A stretch of DNA of 64,000 bases from Planctomycetota bacterium (GTDB taxonomy: Bacteria > Planctomycetota > B15-G4 > SIAN01). The number at the start of each line of letters is the position of its first letter. The stretch's first letter is position 1. This document shows positions 35,452 to 43,535 of this stretch, in pieces. The DNA is taken from the NCBI GenBank assembly GCA_028289345.1, contig JANQQL010000033.1:558001-622000 (forward strand). The letters are read 5' to 3'. The position numbers and the translations under genes are program-made. The notes under the pieces are model-generated. The model was not told where the DNA came from. It searched no databases and was given only the letters and a program-made list of their open reading frames with translations.

Positions 35452-36723
35452 ATGATGATCACCCTCGTCCTGGCCGTGTCCTCGGCTTTGGTCATCTCCT
35501 TCCTTTGTTCGATCTTTGAATCCGTTCTGCTCAGCATCAGTCACAGTCAGATCGAGACCATGAACCGATCGGGTTCGCGGGCGGGGAAGATTCTGAGCGG
35601 ATTCAAGGGCGAGATGGACGTGCCCATTGCCGCGATCCTCATTCTGAACACGGTGGCACACACCGTGGGCTCTTCGGTGGGCGGGGCCAGCTACGTTCAA
35701 GTCTTCAGCACCGGCACGTTTTGGCTGTTCAATGTCGTGTTCACAATCGCCGTCCTGCTGTTCACCGAAATCGTTCCCAAGACTCTGGGAATCTCGTTCG
35801 CCCGTCGACTGGCTGCGCCGGTGGCATTGGCGGTCGGCGGACTCGTCAAGCTGCTGAGTCCCGTGTTGTTCTTGACAAGAAAGTTGTCTTCCGTCCTGCG
35901 CACCAAGTCCGAAGAGCCGGTCACCTCCGTCGAAGAGATCCGGCTCCTGGCAGCGATGGGACGTGCTCAAGGAGTGGTGGGGCGCAATGCCGCCCAGATC
36001 ATCGAAGGGGCCGCGCAGCTTCGAGACCTACGAGCCCAAGACATCATGGTTCCACGCAATCGATTGGTGTCGCTCTCGCGAGCGAGGAGCCTGGAAGAAA
36101 ACCTAGAAACGGTGCGAACCAGTGGCCACAGCCGCTTCCCTCTCACACCGACCGAGGAACTGGACGAAGTCGAGGGAATTGTTCTGGCCAAGGAGTTCTT
36201 GTTCCACTTGCGAGACCAAGCGACCCGCGGCAAGGGCGACCAAGTGGACTGGGACACCATCGTCAGCGAACCGATCTTGATTCCCGAGACCAAGGCTCTG
36301 AATGAACTGCTCCCGGCCTTCCAAGAGGCACGTCGGCACTTGGCCGTGGTCGTCGACGAATACGGCGGGGTGTCTGGCGTCGTGACACTCGAGGATGTGC
36401 TCGAAGAACTGGTCGGCGAGATCCGCGACGAGAGCGACCGCTTGGACGCCAGCGTCGAGATGGACCGGGACCGGCGGGTCACTTGCCACGGCTCGGCAGA
36501 GACTCGCAAAGTGTTCTCTCTGATCGGCATCGAGGCCGAGTCAGAAGCGGTGACCATCTCTGGGTTTTTGGCAACCCAACTCGGGGTCGTTCCCAAGACC
36601 GGGGACGAGACCACCTTCGAAGGATTCCGGTTTCGGGTCCTTCGCGCCTCGGAACGACGCGCCGAGAAGGTGGAGATCACTCCTCTTCCCGAAGAGCCGG
36701 CGATCGAGAGCGACGCGCAATAG
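35452..36723 (+). CDS. CNNM/HlyC-CorC family membrane protein (DUF21-CBS)
   Basis: 423 residues. DUF21 membrane domain with about four helices (residues 1-150; SFLCSIFESVLLSIS, TEIVPKTLG), a CBS pair (about 205-340; DIMVPRNRL, VVDEYGGVSGVVTLEDVLEELVGEI) and a C-terminal CorC_HlyC domain (about 345-420). Family members are implicated in magnesium or cobalt efflux; hemolysin names are historical. ATG 35452 is followed by a second in-frame ATG at 35455; either could serve. Five bases after the sulfatase stop, so probably co-transcribed, without an obvious link. Confidence 0.88.
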   Translation: MMITLVLAVSSALVISFLCSIFESVLLSISHSQIETMNRSGSRAGKILSGFKGEMDVPIAAILILNTVAHTVGSSVGGASYVQVFSTGTFWLFNVVFTIAVLLFTEIVPKTLGISFARRLAAPVALAVGGLVKLLSPVLFLTRKLSSVLRTKSEEPVTSVEEIRLLAAMGRAQGVVGRNAAQIIEGAAQLRDLRAQDIMVPRNRLVSLSRARSLEENLETVRTSGHSRFPLTPTEELDEVEGIVLAKEFLFHLRDQATRGKGDQVDWDTIVSEPILIPETKALNELLPAFQEARRHLAVVVDEYGGVSGVVTLEDVLEELVGEIRDESDRLDASVEMDRDRRVTCHGSAETRKVFSLIGIEAESEAVTISGFLATQLGVVPKTGDETTFEGFRFRVLRASERRAEKVEITPLPEEPAIESDAQ

Positions 36724-36813
36724 GAGCCTTTTCCGCTCATAGGAAACAAAATCACTGGATTCGAATGAAACGATTGACGACGGAACTATAGTGACATCCT
36801 TCCATCGTGATCA

Positions 36814-37776
36814 ATGGATGAATCCGTGATTCCCAGTGACATCCAGAAGGCATTCAAGATCCTCGCCGACCCGACCAGAGTGCGCCTTCTGGCCCTCTTG
36901 CAGCGGGAGGAGCTCTCGGTCCAGGAAATCATGGGAATCCTCGGGCTGGCCCAGTCTCGAGTCTCGTCGCACCTGAAGATCCTGCGGGAATCCGACCTGG
37001 TGGCGGATCGGCGCCAGGGGACCTACTCCTTCTATCGGTTCCAACGACGCCAAGGCGAGGCCTGGGACGAGGCCTGGAACCTGGTCGAGCGCTGCCTCAC
37101 CGAAGACCCACAGATTCAGCGAGACCGCAAACTCCTCGAGCAAGTTCTGGAGCAGCGGGCCCACCGATCTCGCTCCTACTTCGACGAAGTCGCTCCCGAG
37201 TGGGATTCCATCCGCCGCATTTTCAATGACGATGCGCTGCGAGCTCGCGCGGTCAGTCGTCTGGTTCCGAGCGGACAGAAGGTCGTGGAGCTGGGGACCG
37301 GAACCGGAGTTCTCGCGATGGAGCTGGCCCGATTGGGTGCCCAAGTGATCGCGGTGGACCACTCCTCCCGGATGCTGGAAGCCGCGCGCTCCAAAGGGGG
37401 CGCGAGCGGCGTGTCCGGCATCGAGTGGAAAGAGGCGGACGCTTGCGACCTGCCCCTGGGGGACGCCGAAGCCGATGCCGCCTTCGCCCACATGGCGCTG
37501 CGTTACTTGCCAGACCCGCCGCGGGCCCTCGGGGAAATGGCTCGAGTGACTCGACCGGGCGGCACTCTTGTGGTCATTGACTTCGTCGAGAACGACGCCG
37601 AATGGATGGCGGTCGAGTTCGGCGTTCAATGGCTTGGCTTCTCACGCAAGGACGTGGTCGGCTGGTTTCACGCCGCCGGCGTCCCTGACGTGCATTGGGA
37701 CACCTTCGATTCCGAATCCGCGGACAAGAATCTGCCCGCAACCTTCATCGCTTCCGGGAAAGTCTTCCAGAAATGA
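36814..37776 (+). CDS. ArsR-family HTH fused to a SAM-dependent methyltransferase
   Basis: 320 residues. Residues about 8-85 form an ArsR winged helix (FKILADPTRVRLLALLQREE, LGLAQSRVSSHLKILRESDL). Residues about 130-260 form a class I methyltransferase (YFDEVAPEWDSIRR, motif I VVELGTGTGVLAMELARLG, DACDLPLGDAEADAAF, RVTRPGGTLVVIDF). The gene is coupled to metH by ATGA. Such fusions next to methyl-cycle genes are plausible SAM/SAH-responsive regulators; that role is inference. No ribosome site precedes the ATG. The 90-base upstream gap is AT-rich with TATAGT at 36788-36793, consistent with a very short leader. Confidence 0.88.
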   Translation: MDESVIPSDIQKAFKILADPTRVRLLALLQREELSVQEIMGILGLAQSRVSSHLKILRESDLVADRRQGTYSFYRFQRRQGEAWDEAWNLVERCLTEDPQIQRDRKLLEQVLEQRAHRSRSYFDEVAPEWDSIRRIFNDDALRARAVSRLVPSGQKVVELGTGTGVLAMELARLGAQVIAVDHSSRMLEAARSKGGASGVSGIEWKEADACDLPLGDAEADAAFAHMALRYLPDPPRALGEMARVTRPGGTLVVIDFVENDAEWMAVEFGVQWLGFSRKDVVGWFHAAGVPDVHWDTFDSESADKNLPATFIASGKVFQK

Positions 37777-40700
37777 CCACGGCAAACCGCGCCGCCCTTC
37801 TTCGTGAACTGCTGAAGCAACGCATCCTCGTTCTCGATGGTGCCATGGGGACCATGCTTCAGACCCTCCGCCTTGGCGAATCGGACTATCGCGGCGAGCG
37901 CTTTGCGAATCATCCCCAAGACCTGAAAGGCAACAACGACCTGCTGTCGTTGAGCAAGCCGGACGCCGTGCGCTCGGTCCACGATCACTACCTGGATGCG
38001 GGCAGCGACATCATTTTGACCAATACCTTCACCTCCACGGCGGTGTCCCAAGCGGACTATGGAACCGAGGCCCACGTCGAGGAGATCAATCGGGCGGCAG
38101 CTCAGCTAGCGCGGGAGGCCTGCACGGACTGGACCGAGAAAACCCCGGATCGGCCGCGATTCGCCTTTGGATCGGTGGGCCCCACCAACCGAACCCTGTC
38201 GATCTCGCCAGACGTCAACAACCCGGCGTTTCGGGCCATGACTTTCGATGAACTGCGACGGGACTACACCGAACAGATTCGAGGTCTGATCGCTGGGGGA
38301 GTCGACGGCATCGTCATCGAAACCATCTTCGACACCTTGAACTGCAAAGCGGCACTTGTCGCATTTCAAGAGGCGACGAATCAGCTCGAGCAACGACTGC
38401 CTCTCATGATCTCGGTGGCCATTACCGACGCCAGCGGTCGAACCTTGTCCGGCCAGACCATGGACGCCTTTTGGTCCTCAGTCCGGCACGCCAATCCCCT
38501 CAGCGTCGGCCTGAACTGCTCCCTCGGGGCCACCCAGCTCGCTCCCTACGTGGCCGAGTTCGCACGCTGGAGTCCGGTCCCGGTCAGCTGTCACCCCAAC
38601 GCCGGCTTGCCCAACGCGTTCGGGGAATATGACGAGGTTCCGGCAAAGACCGCGGAGTTGCTTCAGGGTTTTGCCGAGCAAGGCTGGTTGAACTTGGTGG
38701 GGGGATGCTGCGGCACCACCCCGGACCACATTCGCGCGATTCGCGAAGCGATGGAGGGAATGCCCCCGCGCCCCGTGCCCGAATCTGAGGTCTCAGTCAC
38801 CACCTACAGCGGACTGGAAACCTTGACCATCCATCCTGACACCAATTTCCTGATGGTGGGGGAGCGAACCAACGTCACGGGCTCGGCGCGTTTTCGCAAA
38901 CTGATCCTGAAAGGGGACTACGACACGGCCCTTTCGGTGGCCCGCGACCAGGTGGAGGGGGGAGCCAATCTGCTCGATGTGAATATGGACGACGGCATGC
39001 TGGATGGCGTCGAAGCGATGACCACCTTCCTGAATCTGATCGCTTCCGAGCCCGACATCGCGCGCATCCCCATCATGATCGACAGTTCTCGCTGGTCCAT
39101 CATCGAAGCCGGCCTCAAGTGCATCCAGGGGCGCGGTGTGGTCAACTCGATCAGCCTCAAGGAAGGTGAAGAGGACTTTCTTCACAAAGCCCGAATCATT
39201 CAGAGTTATGGCGCCGGGGTGGTGGTCATGGCTTTCGACGAACAGGGCCAGGCCGAAACGGTGGAGCGCAAAGTCGAGATCTGCCAGCGCGCCTATCGGT
39301 TGCTCACCGAGACCGTGGGCTTCGATCCCGCAGCCATCATCTTCGACCCGAACATCCTTGCCGTGGCCACCGGCATCGAAGAACACAACGACTTTGCGAA
39401 GAACTTCATCGAGGCGACTCGGACCCTAAAGGAGACCTGCCCGCACGCGAAGGTGAGCGGGGGAGTCAGCAATCTTTCCTTCTCGTTCCGCGGCAACAAT
39501 GTGGTCCGGGAGGCCATGCACTCGGCATTCCTCTATCACGCGATCCGCGCTGGCATGGACATGGGCATCGTCAACGCCGGACAGATCGTCATCTACGAGG
39601 AGATCCCCGAAGTCCTGCTGCAACACGTGGAGGACGTGCTCTTCAATCGCCACCCGGATGCCACCGAGCGACTGGTCGAGCTCGCGGACACCGTCCGAGG
39701 CAAGGGCAAGAAGAAAGAGATCGACCTTTCTTGGCGGGAAAGCTCGGTGGAGGAGCGCTTGTCTCACGCCCTGGTTCACGGCATCACCGACTTCATCGAG
39801 GACGACACCGAAGAGGCTCGCCAAAACTACCCCCGAACCCTTGACGTGATCCAAGGGCCGCTGATGGACGGCATGAAGATCGTGGGCGACTTGTTCGGTG
39901 CCGGAAAGATGTTCTTGCCTCAAGTGGTGAAGAGCGCCCGAGCCATGAAGAAATCGGTGGCCTACTTGCTGCCGTTCATGGAAGCCGAGAAATCCGACAC
40001 CGAGGTGGGCGGAGCCGCCGGGAAAATCGTCATGGCCACCGTCAAGGGGGATGTACACGACATTGGCAAGAACATCGTTGCCGTCGTGTTGCGCTGCAAC
40101 AATTACGAGGTCATTGACCTCGGCGTCATGGTGCCCGCCGACGAGATTCTGCAAACCGCGGAAGAACACCAGTGTGATCTGATCGGCCTTAGCGGGCTGA
40201 TCACTCCCTCCTTGGACGAAATGGTTCACGTCGCCCAAGAAATGCAGCGCCGGGGCATGAGGATTCCGTTGCTGATCGGCGGGGCGACCACGAGCCGCGA
40301 GCACACGGCCGTGAAAGTCGCGCCCGAATACCAGCAGCCCACCGTGCACGTGCTCGACGCCGCCCGGGCCGTATCCACCGTTTCCGGCTTGCTTTCCCCC
40401 GAGAAGCGCGAGGAGTTCGAAGCCAGCAACCGGCGCGCCCAAAACAAGCTCCGAGACCTGCACCACTCACGCCACGACAATCCGCTGCTGCCCTACGACC
40501 AGGCCCTGGCAAATCGACCGGCCATCGAATGGAACTCAGAACAGATCTCTCGCCCCTCCTTTCTCGGACGCCGAGAAGTGCTCGATGTGACTGTCGAGGA
40601 ACTCGTGCCATTCATTGACTGGACCTTCTTCTTCAGTTTGTGGGAGCTGAAGGGCAAGTATCCGGCCATCCTGGAGCACCCGAAGTATGGGAGCGCCGCC

Positions 40701-41480
40701 CGCGATCTCTACGAGAACGCACAATCTCTCCTAAACCGCATCATCGACCAAAAGCTCCTTCGTGCCCGCGCGGTGTACGGGTTTTGGCCGGCGGTGAGCC
40801 AAGACGACGACCTGATCGTGTTCCAAGACGAAGGTCGGAGCAAAGAACTGATTCGCTTCTCCATGCTGCGCCAGCAAACCCAGCATTCCGATGGCCGACC
40901 TCATCGCAGCCTGGCGGACTTCGTCGCTCCACAAGACAGTGGCTTGACCGACTACCTCGGCGCGTTCGCGGTCACCACAGGGCTCGGCGTCGACGCTCTC
41001 GCCGAAAAGTTCGAGCAGGACCTGGACGACTACAGCGCCATCATGGTGAAAGGGCTCGCCGATCGCTTGGCCGAAGCCTTCGCCGAGGCCTTGCACGCTC
41101 GGGCGCGTCGAGACTGGGGCTACGGCGGCACCAATCTCGACCAGACCCATCTGCTGAAAGAAGAGTTCCGCGGGATCCGACCGGCCTTCGGTTACCCGGC
41201 CTGCCCGGATCATTCCGAGCAGCCGAAGATCTTCGAACTCCTGGATCCTGGCACCATCGGCATGTCCTTGACCGAGAGCTGCGCCATCGTCCCCGGCGCC
41301 AGCGTCTGCGGCCTCTACTTCGGCCATCCGGAATCCCAGTACTTCACCCTTGGAAAACTCGGCGCGGATCAGATCGAGAACTATGCCAAGCGCAAGGGAA
41401 TGACCTCGGAAGAAGTCGAGCACTGGCTGGCCCCGTCCCTGGCCTACGATCCGGCCATGACTCGGACCGCAAGCCAATGA
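37773..41480 (+). CDS. metH: Cobalamin-dependent methionine synthase
   Basis: 1,235 residues, full length. Domains in order: homocysteine-binding barrel (about 1-330; GAMGTMLQ, zinc Cys in GLNCSLG and GGCCGTTPDHI), methyltetrahydrofolate barrel (about 355-650; VGERTNVTGS), B12 cap and cobalamin domain (about 665-890; KGDVHDIGKNIV with the lower-ligand His, SGLITPSLDEM), and AdoMet reactivation domain (about 900-1235; RPAFGYPACPDH). It moves a methyl group from 5-methyltetrahydrofolate to homocysteine through cobalamin. Starts inside the stop of the ArsR-methyltransferase gene (ATGA). No B12 riboswitch is visible upstream. Confidence 0.97.
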   Translation: MTTANRAALLRELLKQRILVLDGAMGTMLQTLRLGESDYRGERFANHPQDLKGNNDLLSLSKPDAVRSVHDHYLDAGSDIILTNTFTSTAVSQADYGTEAHVEEINRAAAQLAREACTDWTEKTPDRPRFAFGSVGPTNRTLSISPDVNNPAFRAMTFDELRRDYTEQIRGLIAGGVDGIVIETIFDTLNCKAALVAFQEATNQLEQRLPLMISVAITDASGRTLSGQTMDAFWSSVRHANPLSVGLNCSLGATQLAPYVAEFARWSPVPVSCHPNAGLPNAFGEYDEVPAKTAELLQGFAEQGWLNLVGGCCGTTPDHIRAIREAMEGMPPRPVPESEVSVTTYSGLETLTIHPDTNFLMVGERTNVTGSARFRKLILKGDYDTALSVARDQVEGGANLLDVNMDDGMLDGVEAMTTFLNLIASEPDIARIPIMIDSSRWSIIEAGLKCIQGRGVVNSISLKEGEEDFLHKARIIQSYGAGVVVMAFDEQGQAETVERKVEICQRAYRLLTETVGFDPAAIIFDPNILAVATGIEEHNDFAKNFIEATRTLKETCPHAKVSGGVSNLSFSFRGNNVVREAMHSAFLYHAIRAGMDMGIVNAGQIVIYEEIPEVLLQHVEDVLFNRHPDATERLVELADTVRGKGKKKEIDLSWRESSVEERLSHALVHGITDFIEDDTEEARQNYPRTLDVIQGPLMDGMKIVGDLFGAGKMFLPQVVKSARAMKKSVAYLLPFMEAEKSDTEVGGAAGKIVMATVKGDVHDIGKNIVAVVLRCNNYEVIDLGVMVPADEILQTAEEHQCDLIGLSGLITPSLDEMVHVAQEMQRRGMRIPLLIGGATTSREHTAVKVAPEYQQPTVHVLDAARAVSTVSGLLSPEKREEFEASNRRAQNKLRDLHHSRHDNPLLPYDQALANRPAIEWNSEQISRPSFLGRREVLDVTVEELVPFIDWTFFFSLWELKGKYPAILEHPKYGSAARDLYENAQSLLNRIIDQKLLRARAVYGFWPAVSQDDDLIVFQDEGRSKELIRFSMLRQQTQHSDGRPHRSLADFVAPQDSGLTDYLGAFAVTTGLGVDALAEKFEQDLDDYSAIMVKGLADRLAEAFAEALHARARRDWGYGGTNLDQTHLLKEEFRGIRPAFGYPACPDHSEQPKIFELLDPGTIGMSLTESCAIVPGASVCGLYFGHPESQYFTLGKLGADQIENYAKRKGMTSEEVEHWLAPSLAYDPAMTRTASQ

Positions 41481-41572
41481 GCACCGGGATTCACTGACCG
41501 CTCATCGGTCGAGTCTCTGGGGACTGCGAAAGCAGCTCGACGTTGTCGACGCCGCTCTCGAGTCGCCGCAAC

Positions 41573-41827
41573 TCACAGCTTTTCCAGAACAACCCCCTCC
41601 CGAGAAGGCAGCCCGATGGGATTGCCGCTGACCATGTCGGTGAATGCGACTCCCTCTTGGGACTGGCGAATCTCCTTGGCGTACCAAGTCTTGGCAGGAC
41701 GCCCTTGCTGGTAGAGCGAGATGCGGAAGCGGGCTCCTGGGGGAGGATTCGCGCCGTGGGCCGCTCGACGCTGGAACAAGCGCATCAGCATGAGCACCAC
41801 TGCGACGAACAGAGCAACGCGGTACAT
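41573..41827 (-). CDS. Small hypothetical protein with one membrane segment
   Basis: 84 residues from ATG 41827: a hydrophobic stretch VALFVAVVLMLMRLFQRR, then RFRISLYQQGRPAKTWYAKE and GVAFTDMVSGNPIGLPSREG, which read like a real beta-rich domain. No family recognised and no strong ribosome site. It lies alone between convergent metH and the repeat-rich region. The frame is open far upstream to 42367, where it crosses the repeats and is unlikely to be coding. Confidence 0.5.
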   Translation of the reverse strand: MYRVALFVAVVLMLMRLFQRRAAHGANPPPGARFRISLYQQGRPAKTWYAKEIRQSQEGVAFTDMVSGNPIGLPSREGVVLEKL

Positions 41828-41984
41828 GGCTTGGATTCCAGAACGGAGAATCGGGTCGGACAGGTCTCTCCACGCGGAGTCCGGTTGCCTACGAACGATA
41901 GCCGTCCGGCCCGCGGAAAAATCGGATTCCGGTCGATTGCGGTGGCGCCGTCTCGCTCTGTCCCCGGACCTTTGGTATCTCTCC

Positions 41985-42144
41985 CTCGGCGGCCGTTGAA
42001 AAGGCCTTTCGGCGCTCGATCGAATCTTTTCGCCACATTCTTCGTCCTCGAATCCGCGGCGAATCCACCGATTCGCACTCCGACTCCTCGACGGAGACGA
42101 AAATCTCTCGATCGGCCCTCCGAGGCCTTCGTCCACGGCCTTTG
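41985..42144. repeat. Dispersed intergenic repeat, copy 2
   Basis: Begins CTCGGCGGCCGTTGAAA, a degenerate form of the CTAGCAGGCCGTGGA end of copies 1 and 3. It continues through a TCTTTTCGCC block, TTCTTCGTCCTCGAAT, CCGATTCGC and ends with GACGAAAATCTCTCGATCGG, of which ACGAAAATCTCTCGATCGGC is identical in copy 3. It abuts the inverted-repeat element at 42145. Confidence 0.65.
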
Positions 42145-42323
42145 AGCCCGGATGATTCATCAAGCCCGTCCCCAGAATGAGCCAAAGTTTCGTGCGGCGA
42201 GGACTTACGGCGGCCTTCCCCGGAAACGGATCGAACGATCCGTCGAGGAGGGAGATCGTCGTCACGACGAAGCCCGGAGGAACTTGGGCCATTCGTAGTA
42301 GGCCTTGATGAATCATCCGGGCT
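42145..42323. repeat. Inverted-repeat-bounded element (about 179 bases) upstream of carA
   Basis: The 19-mer at 42145-42163 (AGCCCGGATGATTCATCAA) is the exact reverse complement of 42305-42323 (TTGATGAATCATCCGGGCT). The interior holds further hairpins, ACGGATCG-AA-CGATCCGT (42227-42244) and CGTCG-TCA-CGACG. No coding sequence is supported. It may be a miniature inverted-repeat element or a structured regulatory region. The whole gap 41828-42403 is accounted for by this element, repeat copy 2 and the carA leader. Confidence 0.6.
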
Positions 42324-42403
42324 AGAGTCTGTCCCGCGAGCCCCGTTCCACACCCCGGTCCGGACACCTCGCCGTGCGCTCCACCTTCGCTCGGAGGTCA
42401 CTC

Positions 42404-43522
42404 GTGGCCACTCATCCTGAACCCCTCAAGTTGGTCCTGCAAGACGGGACGGAGCTGTCCGGACACAGCTTCGGCGGCAGTCGACCGGTCACCGGCGAGG
42501 TGGTGTTCAACACCGCCATGACCGGCTACCCCGAGACCTTGACCGACCCCTCGTACCGCGGCCAAATCTTGGTCACCACCTACCCTTTGATCGGCAACTA
42601 CGGGGTGCCGGCACCCCGCGAGAGCGGCAGCTTGACCCGCCCTTACGAGGCCGACCGCATCCAGGTACTGGGATTGGTGGTCCAGAACTACGTGGACGAT
42701 CACAGCCATCATTCCTCGCGTCGCAGCCTGAGTCAGTGGCTGAAGGACGAAGACGTCACGGCGATCACCGGGATCGACACCCGGACCCTGACGCGACGGT
42801 TGCGAGAACACGGCACCATGAAGGGCTGGATCTATCCGACCGACATGAGCGACGACGAGGCTCGCAAGAAAGCCGCCGCGGTGGACATGGAAGAGGAAGT
42901 ATTCCGCCTCGTCGCGCCGAGCGAGGTGCAGCACTTCCCCGGCGGCGAATTGACCATCCTGGTGGTGGACGTGGGGGCCAAGGACAACATCGTCCGTTCC
43001 CTGCTAGAACGCGGCGTCAGCGTCATTCGTGCGCCTTGGCATGCCCGGCTGGCCGAACTGGCCCTGGGGGCCGACGGCATTGTCATCGGCAATGGCCCGG
43101 GCGACCCGAAAGACCTGGAGCCGCTGGTGGAACAGATCCGCGTGCTGCTGCAGAGCTACCGCAAGCCGATCTTCGGCATTTGCTTGGGCAACCAGATCCT
43201 GGCGCGGGCAGCGGGGGGGGACACTTTCAAGCTCCCCTACGGCCATCGTGGCGTCAATCAGCCCGTCCAAGATCTCCTCACCCGTCGCTGCTTCATTACC
43301 AGCCAAAACCACGGCTACGCCGTCCGCGAAGAAAGCCTTCCCGACGAATGGGAACCCTGGTTCGTCAACATCAATGATGGCACCAACGAGGGCATCCGTT
43401 CTCGGCTGCGACCGTTCTTCAGCGTGCAGTTCCATCCGGAGGCGTCCCCCGGTCCCCAAGACGCCGCGTACCTCTTCGACGACTTCCTGAGACTGGTCGG
43501 GGCAACGGCCAACAACCGCTAG
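42404..43522 (+). CDS. carA: Carbamoyl-phosphate synthase small subunit
   Basis: 372 residues. Glutaminase subunit supplying ammonia for carbamoyl phosphate, the precursor of arginine and pyrimidines. N-terminal domain: LVLQDGTELSGHSFGG, GEVVFNTAMTGYPETLTDPSY, GIDTRTLTRRLREHG. Class I glutaminase domain: catalytic Cys in FGICLGNQILA, then SQNHGYAV and QFHPEASPGP. GTG 42404 has GGAGG seven bases upstream and is preferred to GTG 42374. Thirteen bases before carB. Confidence 0.96.
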   Translation: MATHPEPLKLVLQDGTELSGHSFGGSRPVTGEVVFNTAMTGYPETLTDPSYRGQILVTTYPLIGNYGVPAPRESGSLTRPYEADRIQVLGLVVQNYVDDHSHHSSRRSLSQWLKDEDVTAITGIDTRTLTRRLREHGTMKGWIYPTDMSDDEARKKAAAVDMEEEVFRLVAPSEVQHFPGGELTILVVDVGAKDNIVRSLLERGVSVIRAPWHARLAELALGADGIVIGNGPGDPKDLEPLVEQIRVLLQSYRKPIFGICLGNQILARAAGGDTFKLPYGHRGVNQPVQDLLTRRCFITSQNHGYAVREESLPDEWEPWFVNINDGTNEGIRSRLRPFFSVQFHPEASPGPQDAAYLFDDFLRLVGATANNR

Positions 43523-43535
43523 AAAGGGGTGTCCG

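Noticed and set aside
36724..36813. SAM, SAH or cobalamin riboswitch before the ArsR-methyltransferase/metH pair
   Set aside because: The gap is only 90 bases and shows none of the conserved cores of these classes that I can recognise.
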